Shown here: one piece after another, positions 45,496 to 54,024 of the stretch | Layout of the letters: each line of letters begins with the position of its first letter | Position numbering within the stretch: the stretch's first letter is position 1 | Source of the DNA: Sporosarcina sp. E16_8 | GTDB taxonomy: Bacteria; Bacillota; Bacilli; Bacillales_A; Planococcaceae | Direction of reading: 5' to 3' | NCBI RefSeq assembly: GCF_017347095.1 | Contig: NZ_JADPRZ010000015.1 | Location: 1 to 63,517, forward strand | DNA: 63,517 nucleotides | Made by a program: the position numbers and the translations under genes | Notes under the pieces: generated by a model | What the model saw: only the letters and a program-made list of their open reading frames with translations | Database searches by the model: none | What the model was told of the DNA's origin: nothing

Positions 45496-45759
45496 ATGGA
45501 AAAAGCACTTCTTTTCATAATAATATTGAGAATTTTATCAGGAAGTATTGATATTACAGCAGCAATGTTTATGTATAAATTTAACGATTTAGAAAAAGCC
45601 TTTTATATCAACACCCTACTTGCCTTAGTAGGTCCTGTTATATTAATTATTACGACAGGAATAGCATTGGTTGGCCTAACTGAAAAGATTTCATTCATAA
45701 GGATGATTTGCCTCTTTGGTGGAATTTTACTCATCCTTATCAGTTTAAAATCCAAATAA
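45496..45759 (+). CDS. yqhV: YqhV-family small membrane protein
   Basis: About 87 residues with three spans: MEKALLFIIILRILSGSIDI, the TAAMFMYKFNDLEKAFYINT loop, LLALVGPVILIITTGIALVG, and a C-terminal IRMICLFGGILLILISL. Matches B. subtilis YqhV (DUF2619), usually near sporulation stage III genes but here alone. GGAGG at 45477 allows a TTG at 45493 or the ATG at 45496. Function unknown. Confidence 0.75.
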   Translation: MEKALLFIIILRILSGSIDITAAMFMYKFNDLEKAFYINTLLALVGPVILIITTGIALVGLTEKISFIRMICLFGGILLILISLKSK

Positions 45760-45955
45760 ATTAATCAAAAAAAACATTCAAATCAGCGCTATCATTATTA
45801 GGGCGGAATGCATATCCTGATAGCCTCTACCACTTTCCGTGAATAAGCCGAAATGTGATACTGTCATGCAGACTAACAAAAGAACTACCCTCGGTGCATT
45901 TCCCATTGTAAGAACTATAAGTTTTCAACTTTGTAAAAAAAAGCTTATTCTCCTA

Positions 45956-45984
45956 TTGCATTATAATAAATTTAATGATATTAT
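45956..45984 (+). promoter_or_regulatory. Probable sigma-A promoter of the PTS operon
   Basis: TTGCAT, 17 bases, TATTAT, about 20 bases upstream of the RAT sequence. The remainder of 45760-46167 contains only the RAT/terminator. Confidence 0.5.
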
Positions 45985-46004
45985 CCGAATAGAAGTTTAA
46001 TAGC

Positions 46005-46090
46005 GGATCACATGTTACTGACTCGATCAGGCATGGTGGTAAACTTAGAGGATTTTTAAAAAATCTTCTTTTTTACCCCATGCCTTTTCT
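46005..46090 (+). promoter_or_regulatory. GlcT-type RAT and overlapping terminator
   Basis: ATGTTACTGACTCGATCAGG is, from memory, nearly identical to the B. subtilis ptsG ribonucleic antiterminator. Its 3' part GGCATGG also pairs with CCATGCC (46078-46084), closing a hairpin with inner AGGATTTTT/AAAAATCTT, followed by TTTTCTT. The two structures are mutually exclusive, so GlcT binding permits expression of the genes downstream. Confidence 0.85.
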
Positions 46091-46167
46091 TGTTCTGCTC
46101 GTTGTGATTATGCAATATAAATAGGTATACGAGCCCCACATCGCCGACAATAAAGGAGTCCACAGAC

Positions 46168-46650
46168 ATGCTATCCAAATTATTCAAGAAAAGAAAACTA
46201 CAAATATTCGCACCTGTTAACGGAGAAATCATACCGCTTGACCAAGTTCCAGACCCCGTCTTTAGCCAAAAAATGTTGGGTGAAGGAATTGCTATCATGC
46301 CAGTACAAGGTAATATTCATGCACCTATAGATGGAACTGTCGTCTTAGTATCTGATACAAAGCACGCGATTGGCCTTCGTTCAAGTGACGGGACGGAAAT
46401 TCTTATTCACGTCGGATTGGAAACGGTTTCATTAAAAGGAAAAGGCTTTACAGTATTGGTCACAGCAGGCGACAAAGTTTCCGTCGGCCAATCACTCATT
46501 GAAGTAGATTGGGATTATATTCGCGAACATGCCAAAAGCATTATAACACCCATCGTGATTACAAATAGTGCAGAACGAAATGTGCAATGCGAAGTTATAA
46601 AAGAAGGCATCATGGGAGAAACCGTTTTAATGACCGTTTCTGCCAAGTGA
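46168..46650 (+). CDS. PTS EIIA component, glucose family
   Basis: A 160-residue soluble EIIA-Glc domain: FAPVNGEIIPLDQVPDPVFS, GIAIMPVQGNIHAPIDGTVV, HAIGLRSSDGTEILIHVGLE (phosphorylated His in ILIHVG) and GDKVSVGQSLIEVDWDYI. Accepts phosphate from HPr and passes it to the EIIB domain encoded two genes downstream, which lacks a fused EIIA. Directly behind the RAT leader. Confidence 0.9.
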   Translation: MLSKLFKKRKLQIFAPVNGEIIPLDQVPDPVFSQKMLGEGIAIMPVQGNIHAPIDGTVVLVSDTKHAIGLRSSDGTEILIHVGLETVSLKGKGFTVLVTAGDKVSVGQSLIEVDWDYIREHAKSIITPIVITNSAERNVQCEVIKEGIMGETVLMTVSAK

Positions 46651-46690
46651 TGCACCGTTAAATCCAGTGAAAAGAAGGCGGTGACTTTCG

Positions 46691-47509
46691 ATGAAAATAA
46701 CAAAGATTCTCAATAACAACGCTGTAGTCGTACTAGATGGCCAGCATGAGAAGATTGCTGTTGGCGCCGGGATTGCTTTTAATAAGAAACGAAATGATAT
46801 CGTGAATGTTCAAAAAATCGAAAAGCTGTTTGTTATGAGAGAGAATGACAAGCTACAGCAGCTTCTAAGTCGTATTCCGGAAGAACATTTCACCATTTCA
46901 GAAGAAGTTATTTCATATGCAGAGGCGTATATGGGGACAAAGTTAAACGAGCATATTCATATCGTCCTTACTGATCATCTCTCATTTGCAATTGAGAGAG
47001 TGAGAGATGGTATTCATCTAAACAATAAGCTCTTGCATGAAATAAAAATATTATATAGAAGAGAATTTGAAATTGGTCTTTGGGCAATCCAACATATAAA
47101 AGAAAAATGTCAAGTTGATATGCCCGTAGATGAAGCTGCTTATATCGCTCTTCATATCCATACCATGAAACCACAAGGAGGTGATTTGCACCAAACGGTA
47201 AGACAAACGGCGATTATAAGAGATATGGTCAAAACAATTAAGGAACACTTAATGATCACGATTGAAGAGGACGATATTTCTTATCATCGCCTGATCACGC
47301 ATCTTCGCTCTGCCTTAACAAGAATAAATCAGTATGGCCTTCACACGATGGACGAGGAAATGTTGGTCATGATTAAAAAAAAGTTTCCTCTTTCGTATAA
47401 TTGTGCGACCGAGGTTGCAAAGGAATTAGTTGTATTACATGCTGTCGAGCTGCATGAACAAGAGTTGGGCTATATCGCACTTCATATTGAACGATTAAGA
47501 AAACCATAA
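46691..47509 (+). CDS. glcT: BglG-family transcription antiterminator, GlcT-like
   Basis: A 272-residue antiterminator: the N-terminal RNA-binding domain is ITKILNNNAVVVLDGQHEKI (residues about 3-55), then PRD1 with ERVRDGIHLNNKLLHEIKIL and EAAYIALHIHTMKP, and PRD2 with RLITHLRSALTRINQ and ELGYIALHIERL. The PRD histidines are intact. It should bind the RAT upstream and be switched by PTS phosphorylation. It lies in the operon it controls. Confidence 0.88.
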   Translation: MKITKILNNNAVVVLDGQHEKIAVGAGIAFNKKRNDIVNVQKIEKLFVMRENDKLQQLLSRIPEEHFTISEEVISYAEAYMGTKLNEHIHIVLTDHLSFAIERVRDGIHLNNKLLHEIKILYRREFEIGLWAIQHIKEKCQVDMPVDEAAYIALHIHTMKPQGGDLHQTVRQTAIIRDMVKTIKEHLMITIEEDDISYHRLITHLRSALTRINQYGLHTMDEEMLVMIKKKFPLSYNCATEVAKELVVLHAVELHEQELGYIALHIERLRKP

Positions 47510-47586
47510 GGGCAACATGAGTCGTCATCATTATATATTTTCCCGAACAATCTATCAAAAAAACTATGAATAGGGGTGAGTTTAAC

Positions 47587-49041
47587 ATGATGAAATACCT
47601 TCAAAAACTTGGTCGTTCTTTGATGTTACCTGTAGCTGTCTTACCTGCTGCGGCAATTTTGATGGGGATTGGGTATTGGATTGACCCTGAGGGTTGGGGA
47701 TCAGGGAATGCATTAGCTGCTTTCTTAATTAAAGCTGGGGCTTCCATTATTGATAATATCCCAATTCTTTTTGCGGTTGGTGTAGCACTTGGGATGTCTA
47801 AAGACAAAGATGGTTCAGCTGCTTTAAGTGGTTTGGTTGCCTTCTTAGTTGTAAAAACATTATTAGCAACAGGTACGGTTGCTATGCTACAAGGCGTTGA
47901 TCCAGAAAATGTGAACGCCGCATTTGGTAAAATCGAAAATGCTTTTATTGGTATTCTTTCCGGGATTATTGCATCAATCATGTACAATCGTTTTAGTCAT
48001 GTACAATTACCAGATGCATTGGCATTCTTTAGTGGTAAACGATTAGTACCCATTATGACTTCTCTTGCAATGTTAGTAGTTTCAGCAGCATTGTTCTTTA
48101 TATGGCCAGTCGTCTTTACAGGATTAGTTTCTTTTGGTGAGGCAATTAGTAAAATGGGCGCTGTTGGTGCGGGACTATATGGATTCTTTAACCGTCTACT
48201 AATTCCAACTGGTTTGCATCATGCGCTGAATGCGGTATTCTGGTTTGACACAATCGGTATTGACGACATCGGAAAATTCCGAAACGGAACGGGCATCAAA
48301 GGTATCACAGGTATGTATCAAGCAGGTTTCTTCCCAATCATGATGTTCGGCTTACCAGCTGCAGCACTTGCAATGTATCATACCGCTAAAACAAAAAGGA
48401 AAAAGCAAGCAGCATCATTGATGATTGCAGCAGCTTTCGCCTCATTTTTCACAGGTGTTACTGAACCTCTTGAATTTGCATTTATGTTCTTAGCTCCAGC
48501 TCTTTATGTTGTGCATGCGGCTTTAACCGGTCTTTCCTTGTTTATTGCTGCAACGTTCCACTGGACAGCAGGTTTTGCATTTAGTGCAGGATTTGTCGAC
48601 TTTTTCTTGAGTCTGAAAATCCCACTCGCCAATCAACCATATATGTTAATTGTTCAAGGTTTAGTGTTTGCGTTAATTTACTACTTCTTATTCCGATTCT
48701 TAATCGTCAAATTCAACTTGAAAACACCTGGTAGAGAAGACGATGAGGATGTAGAAGATGAGGAAATAAACGGAGTTGCAAGCACTACTACTGGAAATAA
48801 ATTCTCAGGTATGGCCGCTAAGATTTTTGATGGTTTAGGCGGAGACGCTAACGTAACTTCTATCGACTACTGTGCGACACGTTTACGCGTGGAGGTAAAA
48901 GATATGAATGCAGTAGATCAAAAGAAAATTAAAGATACAGGTGTACCGGGTATAAATGTGGTAGGTCCACAAAGTATTCAAGTTATTGTCGGAACAAGTG
49001 TACAATTCGTAGCGGATGAAATTGAAAAAATTCGCAAATGA
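47587..49041 (+). CDS. PTS EIICB, N-acetylglucosamine/glucose type
   Basis: About 484 residues. The EIIC membrane domain shows KLGRSLMLPVAVLPAAAILM, DNIPILFAVGVALGMSKDKD, LIPTGLHHALNAVFWFD, GFFPIMMFGLPAAALAMYHT and TGVTEPLEFAFMF. A short linker leads to EIIB with the phosphocysteine in IDYCATRLRVEV. The region around LHHALNAVFWF and GFFPIMMFG resembles NagE/NagP more than PtsG, while the RAT points to GlcT control as for ptsG. Sugar specificity therefore remains open. Start at 47587 after AGGGGTGAG; an earlier ATG overlaps that site. Confidence 0.85.
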   Translation: MMKYLQKLGRSLMLPVAVLPAAAILMGIGYWIDPEGWGSGNALAAFLIKAGASIIDNIPILFAVGVALGMSKDKDGSAALSGLVAFLVVKTLLATGTVAMLQGVDPENVNAAFGKIENAFIGILSGIIASIMYNRFSHVQLPDALAFFSGKRLVPIMTSLAMLVVSAALFFIWPVVFTGLVSFGEAISKMGAVGAGLYGFFNRLLIPTGLHHALNAVFWFDTIGIDDIGKFRNGTGIKGITGMYQAGFFPIMMFGLPAAALAMYHTAKTKRKKQAASLMIAAAFASFFTGVTEPLEFAFMFLAPALYVVHAALTGLSLFIAATFHWTAGFAFSAGFVDFFLSLKIPLANQPYMLIVQGLVFALIYYFLFRFLIVKFNLKTPGREDDEDVEDEEINGVASTTTGNKFSGMAAKIFDGLGGDANVTSIDYCATRLRVEVKDMNAVDQKKIKDTGVPGINVVGPQSIQVIVGTSVQFVADEIEKIRK

Positions 49042-49060
49042 TAACAAGCGATTATGAATG

Positions 49061-49091
49061 GACCGGGCCTCTGCAGACCCGGTCTTTTTTT
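49061..49091 (+). terminator. Terminator of the PTS operon
   Basis: GACCGGG pairs with CCCGGTC and is followed by TTTTTTT. Confidence 0.85.
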
Positions 49092-49159
49092 GCATTTTCG
49101 TCATTACTTCTTGGTACGCACTACTATTCACTTAATCTGTTTCAGTTTATATTTACCGT

Positions 49160-50086
49160 TTATTTAGGACGATGATCCATAAAGTTTTGGTAGGCAAAAC
49201 CTTTTACCGTCTCTTCACTGTATTTTTTTAGCAACTCATTTAGTAAATTCGGATGCATAGATGCATCCTCTAAATTAACAATTTTAGACGAAATACCATC
49301 GAAGTCTGAGCCTAATCCAATTTGTTTCTCCCCTCCTAACGAACAGAAATGGTCAATATGTTCAATTAGGTCTGTTATCGCCACTTCCCCTTGTTCCTTC
49401 ACAAACGGCGGATTGTAGACGACATGGACGAGCCCATTTTTTTCAAACAGTGCTTTTGCTTGATCATCTGTCAGATTACGAACATGATTGCATAACAATT
49501 TGGCATTCGAATGGCTCGCAATCGGATAGTTTGCTTCTTCCATGACATCCCAAAAAGCCTTTTCACATAAATGGGAAACATCGGTCAAAATTTTATGTTC
49601 GTTATTGAAATGAACAATCTCTTTGCCAAACGAAGTAAGTCCCGCTCCACGTGGCTCCCCCGCACCGTCTGCTGCCAAGTTGGCATTATTCCAAGTAAGT
49701 CCTATCGAACGAACACCCAGTTGATGGAGAATAGATAGCTTTTGCAGATCGTTTCCGATTGCATCAACACCTTCAAGTGTCAACATCGCTCCAATTTCTC
49801 CGTCTTTTAACTGATCGAATTCGCTCCATTCCTTGATCAGTTTCATATTCGGATTGTTCCCAAGTACATCTGTATAGAAATAATGAATTTGATCTAAAAC
49901 GGCTTGGAATTTTTGATCTGATTTTATTTCGGGATACACGAATATAGCGAATGCTTGTACCTTTACTCCCCCCTTTATTAATTTTTCATAACTCGTATCA
50001 AGCTCCAACGAATCTCGAAACTTCATTTCCCCCTTTGATTCATACAATCTCAGCAATACGTCACAATGTAAGTCGATAATTCTCAA
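49160..50086 (-). CDS. Membrane-dipeptidase family (M19) peptidase
   Basis: About 308 residues: DLHCDVLLRLYES (zinc His/Asp), LTLEGVDAIGNDL (bridging Glu), GVRSIGLTWNNAN, TDVSHLCEKAFWDV, ASHSNAK and GLGSDFDGI, the complete M19 metal site. Hydrolyses dipeptides, often with broad specificity. TTG at 50086 with GGTGGGAAATAAA upstream gives the family-typical LRIIDLHCD start; a GTG four codons earlier is in frame. Single gene. Confidence 0.85.
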   Translation of the reverse strand: MRIIDLHCDVLLRLYESKGEMKFRDSLELDTSYEKLIKGGVKVQAFAIFVYPEIKSDQKFQAVLDQIHYFYTDVLGNNPNMKLIKEWSEFDQLKDGEIGAMLTLEGVDAIGNDLQKLSILHQLGVRSIGLTWNNANLAADGAGEPRGAGLTSFGKEIVHFNNEHKILTDVSHLCEKAFWDVMEEANYPIASHSNAKLLCNHVRNLTDDQAKALFEKNGLVHVVYNPPFVKEQGEVAITDLIEHIDHFCSLGGEKQIGLGSDFDGISSKIVNLEDASMHPNLLNELLKKYSEETVKGFAYQNFMDHRPK

Positions 50087-50502
50087 TTTATTTCCCACCT
50101 TTCACCGCTTATCTTTTTAGGTTTTCATTAACACTATTTCGACCTGGTAGAAAGTTATACAATGGCCGTCTATTAAAGTAACAACCTTTTTTGTAGGTCC
50201 TCCACTTTAGGAGGATTGGCAGATTTGATAATTACTATCGTATCTCCTTTGTAGGTTTTCCTATACTTGATGCACATACCGTTACACCTTCCAATTATAT
50301 ATATAGCATCAATGATTAGAAATATCTGATAGTAACGATGTTAGCAAATAATAATTAGGATTTCAACTTCATCTCAGAATAATAAAACCAGCACTCAGCA
50401 TAGTCCAAGTGATGGTTTTCGATTATCTATGCGACAAACAGTCTTGAAAGTTTAACTACTCACACTAATCCCCTGAAAATGTACTCAATATTTAGTTATC
50501 AT

Positions 50503-50673
50503 TCATACAATGCTCTCCTTTAGAATTTCCACCATTTCATTCAATTTGTCATTACTCATTGCGTGTCGTGACATGAAGACAACTACATCGCTAATGGGTC
50601 TCGATAGCATACTAAGCTCTCTCATTTTTAATGTAGAGTGATAACGAACACGTAGTTCGAAAAGGAATCGCAC
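50503..50673 (-). CDS. Possible small protein
   Basis: From GTG 50673: VRFLFELRVRYHSTLKMREL, then SMLSRPISDVVVFMSRHAMS and NDKLNEMVEILKESIV. The composition looks protein-like, with an amphipathic C-terminal helix, and the frame stays open further upstream without an ATG. GGAATCGAG stands 9 bases before the GTG. It may be the tail of a decayed gene. Not recognised. The rest of 50087-50717 shows nothing else. Confidence 0.3.
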   Translation of the reverse strand: MRFLFELRVRYHSTLKMRELSMLSRPISDVVVFMSRHAMSNDKLNEMVEILKESIV

Positions 50674-50717
50674 TTTAACCAGCTCGATTCCGCACAGACG
50701 TTTTAGAAATAATCGTG

Positions 50718-50747
50718 TTGACGAAATTAGATAAGCTATTATACAAT
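50718..50747 (+). promoter_or_regulatory. Probable promoter of bioY
   Basis: TTGACG, 16-18 bases, TATACAAT, about 55 bases before the bioY start. GTTGAC at the -35 and GTCAAC at 50754-50759 form widely spaced inverted arms, but they do not have the spacing expected of a BirA operator. Confidence 0.5.
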
Positions 50748-50801
50748 GAATGAGTCAACTATAATTGATTTATGAATAACACAAAAAGGGGATCTGTAAC
50801 T

Positions 50802-51371
50802 ATGACAGAATCAAGTTATAAACTAAGAATGATGATTATCTCTGCACTATTCGCAGCAATTATTGGTGTATTGGCACAAATAACCATTCCATTACCACTT
50901 GTACCAATTACTGGACAAACACTTGCTATCGGACTTGCTGCGACAATATTAGGTGCACGATATGGTACATTGTCAGTACTCATTTATTTATGCATGGGCG
51001 CAATAGGTATACCGGTATTCGCACAGATGTCTGGCGGTTTAGGTATTCTAATCGGGCCTACTGGTGGGTATTTAATCGGGTTCATCCCAACTGCTTTTAT
51101 CATTGGCTTTTTTCTTGAAAAAACGAGCTTCACAGTTAAAAATGCAATTATTGCAAACGTAATCGGAATGTTTATTGCGTTAACGTTTGGTACAGTTTGG
51201 TTAAAAGTTATTGCAAATCTATCTTGGACCGCAGCATTTACAGGTGGATTTGCTCCATTCCTTCTTGTCGGCGTCATTAAAGCAACACTGGCAGCATGGG
51301 CTGGCATTACTGTTAGAAATAGGTTGAAATCAACTAGTCTATTAAACACTTGGACTGCTGAAGCGAAATAG
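50802..51371 (+). CDS. bioY: Biotin transporter BioY
   Basis: About 190 residues with six spans: ALFAAIIGVLAQITIPLPLV, PITGQTLAIGLAATILGARY, LSVLIYLCMGAIGIPVFAQ, GPTGGYLIGFIPTAFIIGF. This is the S-component of an ECF biotin transporter. Start at 50802 after AAAAGGGGA; the ATG at 50772 has no site. It probably shares the energising EcfAAT module encoded elsewhere. Confidence 0.9.
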   Translation: MTESSYKLRMMIISALFAAIIGVLAQITIPLPLVPITGQTLAIGLAATILGARYGTLSVLIYLCMGAIGIPVFAQMSGGLGILIGPTGGYLIGFIPTAFIIGFFLEKTSFTVKNAIIANVIGMFIALTFGTVWLKVIANLSWTAAFTGGFAPFLLVGVIKATLAAWAGITVRNRLKSTSLLNTWTAEAK

Positions 51372-51375
51372 TTCA

Positions 51376-51425
51376 TACCGGGTTCCCTAAACGACTGAAA
51401 ATTGTTTTGGAATCCGGTATTTTTC
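51376..51425 (+). terminator. Terminator after bioY
   Basis: ATACCGGGTTCC pairs with GGAATCCGGTAT, followed by TTTTC, four bases after the stop. Confidence 0.8.
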
Positions 51426-51467
51426 ATTATTCAACTGCTAGTCAAATCGACTTCATGTCTATTCTTA

Positions 51468-51650
51468 CACGTTTGTTGATTTACTAAAATAACTAGTAAA
51501 GAAGTGTCACTTTCTATAAGACATTACATGATTAGATGCATAAACTTTGTTAAAAGTAAGCAAGAAGCACATTATACAACGATCATGAGTAGCCGAAATT
51601 GCATCTTCGGGCACTTACACTCTTTCCATGTTATGAATGCATTTATTATT
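51468..51650 (-). repeat. Family B repeat, internally deleted copy (B4)
   Basis: Minus strand: AAGTGCCCGAAGATGCAATT, CTTGCTTACTTTTAACAAAG, ATGCATCTAATCATGTAATG, AGAAAGTGACACTTCTTT, then directly AAATCAACAAACGTGTAAG. Apart from the missing centre it follows 44.93-45.06 kb plus the right end of copy B3. Confidence 0.7.
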
Positions 51651-51764
51651 CTAGTCTTCAAACTATTACGAAGCCTTTTTTCAATTTGTACTTGATTCAT
51701 TGAACTGACTGTGGCAGAGTAGTAGATGTAATGATCATAAAAAATTCATACAGTTACAATTATG

Positions 51765-51848
51765 TGGGGGTACCAGTTAGGCTGGTTGAGATATACTCAA
51801 AAAGTATAGACCCTTGGAACCTGATCTGGTAAAAGCCAGCGGAGGGAA
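51765..51848 (+). promoter_or_regulatory. TPP riboswitch (THI element)
   Basis: GGGGGTACC, GGCTGGTTGAGAT, ACCCTTGGAACCTGATCTGG and GCCAGCGGAGGGAA follow the THI-box order and spacing. Thiamine pyrophosphate binding should favour the terminator at 51875 and shut off the transport operon. Confidence 0.95.
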
Positions 51849-51874
51849 CATACTCATTAGGCATTCCTATGTTT

Positions 51875-51908
51875 ATGCGTTCTTCGGTTTCACGAAGGAC
51901 GCATTTTT
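51875..51908 (+). terminator. Expression-platform terminator of the TPP riboswitch
   Basis: ATGCGTTCTTCG pairs with CGAAGGACGCAT (one bulge) and runs into TTTTTG, between the aptamer and thiY. Confidence 0.85.
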
Positions 51909-51964
51909 GTATTCCAATTAATTGTTTACTTGTAATTGCTATGAATAGCTGGGGAGGAACACGA

Positions 51965-52951
51965 TTGAAAAAAGTTTGGTTGTTCGTCGCGCTGATTTTA
52001 TTACTTACAGCATGTAGTAGTGATAAAAGCAATGAGTCGAAGAAAGATGGAGAATTGGAGAAGATCCAAATTGTACTCGATTGGACGCCGAATACAAACC
52101 ACACCGGCTTGTATGTTGCACAGGAAAAAGGTTTTTTTAAAGAACAAGGACTTGATGTGGAAATTATGCTACCAGGCGAAGCGGGTGCTGACCAACTTGT
52201 TGCGGCAGGTAAAGCACAATTTGGAATCAGTGCACAAGAATCGATTACAGCAGCACGCACACAAGATATACCAATCGTTTCCATTGCGACGATTCTCCAA
52301 CATAATACATCGGGGTTTGCCTCTTTGAAGAAAAAAGGCATCGAATCACCGGAAGATTACGAAGGAAAGACATATGGTGGCTGGGGTGCTCCAGTTGAAC
52401 AGGCGCTCATCACTTCATTAATGGTAAAAGAACATGCAGATGCCAATCAAGTTGAATATATCAACATGGGTAATTCCGACTTCTTCACAGCAGTCGAACG
52501 TGATATCGACTTTGCATGGATTTACTACGCGTGGACAGGAGTTGAAGCAGAACTTCGTGGTATCGACTTAAATATGCAGTATCTAAAAGATTTCTCGGAT
52601 AAGCTCGACTATTACACACCCGTCATTACGACGAATGAAAAAATGATTAGCGACAATCCAGAAACAGTCCACGCTTTTGTCAAAGCAGTTGCAAAAGGGT
52701 ATGAATTCGCAATTGAAAGTCCGGATGAAGCGGCATCGATTTTATCGAAAGCGGTTCCTGATCTTGACGAAGAACTTGTCAAAGCGAGTCAGCAATGGAT
52801 TTCAGCTAAATACAAAGACGATGCACCTCGTTGGGGTGAACAAAAGCTTACTATTTGGGAAGGCTACGCAGAATGGATGACTGAAAATAACTTGCTCGAC
52901 GAAGTATTTATTGCAGAAGACGCATTTACCAACAAATTTTTACCCAAATAA
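51965..52951 (+). CDS. thiY: Thiamine-precursor ABC transporter substrate-binding lipoprotein ThiY
   Basis: A 328-residue NMT1/THI5-like binding protein: lipoprotein signal LKKVWLFVALILLLTACSSD, then VLDWTPNTNHTGLYVAQEKG, the signature start of ThiY-type pyrimidine-binding proteins, and GYEFAIESPDEAA. TTG at 51965 with GGGGAGG is the start; the frame is open upstream into the terminator but that part cannot be translated sensibly. Captures formylaminopyrimidine/HMP-like thiamine precursors outside the membrane. Confidence 0.88.
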   Translation: MKKVWLFVALILLLTACSSDKSNESKKDGELEKIQIVLDWTPNTNHTGLYVAQEKGFFKEQGLDVEIMLPGEAGADQLVAAGKAQFGISAQESITAARTQDIPIVSIATILQHNTSGFASLKKKGIESPEDYEGKTYGGWGAPVEQALITSLMVKEHADANQVEYINMGNSDFFTAVERDIDFAWIYYAWTGVEAELRGIDLNMQYLKDFSDKLDYYTPVITTNEKMISDNPETVHAFVKAVAKGYEFAIESPDEAASILSKAVPDLDEELVKASQQWISAKYKDDAPRWGEQKLTIWEGYAEWMTENNLLDEVFIAEDAFTNKFLPK

Positions 52952-52963
52952 GGAGGAACTAAC

Positions 52964-53254
52964 ATGGCAAACGCATTAGTTAGTATTCAAATCATACCAA
53001 AAACACCCAACGGAGAAGATGTGATTCCCTACGTTGATGCCGCCATCGCTGTCATTGAAGAGGCAGGCGTCCCTTATCAAGTATCCCCACTTGAAACTAC
53101 AATGGAAGGAAATTTGACTGAACTTCTGGAGATTGTTCAAAAAATGAATGAACGAATGGTTGAAAAAGGTTCCTCAAGTATCATTTCACAAGTGAAAATA
53201 TTTTATAAGCCGGAAGGTGCTTCGATGGAAAAATTGACGGAGAAATACCGTTGA
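52964..53254 (+). CDS. Thiamine-binding-type protein (MTH1187/YkoF-like)
   Basis: A 96-residue ferredoxin-like protein: VSIQIIPKTPNGEDVIPYVD, VIEEAGVPYQVSPLETTMEG, KGSSSIISQVKIFYKP. The family binds thiamine or its pyrimidine part and often accompanies thiamine transporters. It sits between thiY and thiX; its stop overlaps the TTG start of thiX. AGGAGG precedes the ATG. Likely a cytoplasmic chaperone or sensor for the imported ligand. Confidence 0.8.
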   Translation: MANALVSIQIIPKTPNGEDVIPYVDAAIAVIEEAGVPYQVSPLETTMEGNLTELLEIVQKMNERMVEKGSSSIISQVKIFYKPEGASMEKLTEKYR

Positions 53255-54024
53255 AAAGTATGTTGAAAAGAGGATGGCGGCCAACATTGGTCATCATCCT
53301 TTTACTTAGCATTTGGGAAATTGCAGGTCGTGTTTTTAACATTCCTGCATGGTTGCTCCCGGTCCCTACGCAAGTGTGGCAAGAAGCGATTCATGGTTGG
53401 ATGCATTATTCTGGCCATATCTTATCGACCATTCGTCTCACGCTTATAGGTTATATGATTGGAATCATTGTCGGGCTAACGGTCGCAACGCTCTTATTTC
53501 GTTTACCCGTTTTACAGGAAGCTTTCTATCCACTGCTCATTTTATCACAAAATATTCCAATCATCGTTTTAGCGCCTTTGCTTGTCATCTGGTTCGGATT
53601 CGGTATGATACCGAAAGTAATCGTCATTGTACTCGTTTGCTTTTTCCCAATCACCATCGCGACATTGGACGGGTTACGGCAAACCGACCGAGATCTATTG
53701 CATTATATGAAAATGACAGGTGCGACAAATCGGCAAGTCTTTTGGAAGTTGCAATGGCCCTATGCCCTCCCTTCCATATTTTCCGGTTTAAAAATTGCAG
53801 GTACATATAGCGTTATGGGGGCTGTCATTTCAGAATGGCTCGGTGCGAATAAAGGAATTGGTGTGTATATGACACTTGCATCTTCTTCCTTTAAAACAGA
53901 TCGTGTGTTTGTCGCAATTTTACTCATTATGATTTTAAGCTTAACCTTTTTCGCCATTATTGCACTCATTGAAAAATGGCTATTAAGATGGCAACGGCAA
54001 GGAGAGAATTCATCCAATGGGTAA
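53251..54024 (+). CDS. thiX: ABC transporter permease ThiX
   Basis: A 257-residue SsuC/TauC-type permease with six spans; the ATPase-contact loop is LRQTDRDLLHYMKMTGATNR (EAA-like), followed by LPSIFSGLKIAGTYSVMGAV. The TTG start overlaps the preceding stop (TTGA), showing translational coupling. Membrane channel of the thiamine-precursor importer. Confidence 0.88.
   Translation: MKSMLKRGWRPTLVIILLLSIWEIAGRVFNIPAWLLPVPTQVWQEAIHGWMHYSGHILSTIRLTLIGYMIGIIVGLTVATLLFRLPVLQEAFYPLLILSQNIPIIVLAPLLVIWFGFGMIPKVIVIVLVCFFPITIATLDGLRQTDRDLLHYMKMTGATNRQVFWKLQWPYALPSIFSGLKIAGTYSVMGAVISEWLGANKGIGVYMTLASSSFKTDRVFVAILLIMILSLTFFAIIALIEKWLLRWQRQGENSSNG

Noticed and set aside
50717..50759. BirA operator before bioY
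   Set aside because: GTTGAC and GTCAAC are inverted but about 31 bases apart, unlike the roughly 15-base spacing of BirA sites; the first is better explained as a -35 box.
51504..51695. Plus-strand open frame of 63 codons near the TPP riboswitch
   Set aside because: It lies within repeat B4, and the sequence is shared with non-coding copies that are not open.
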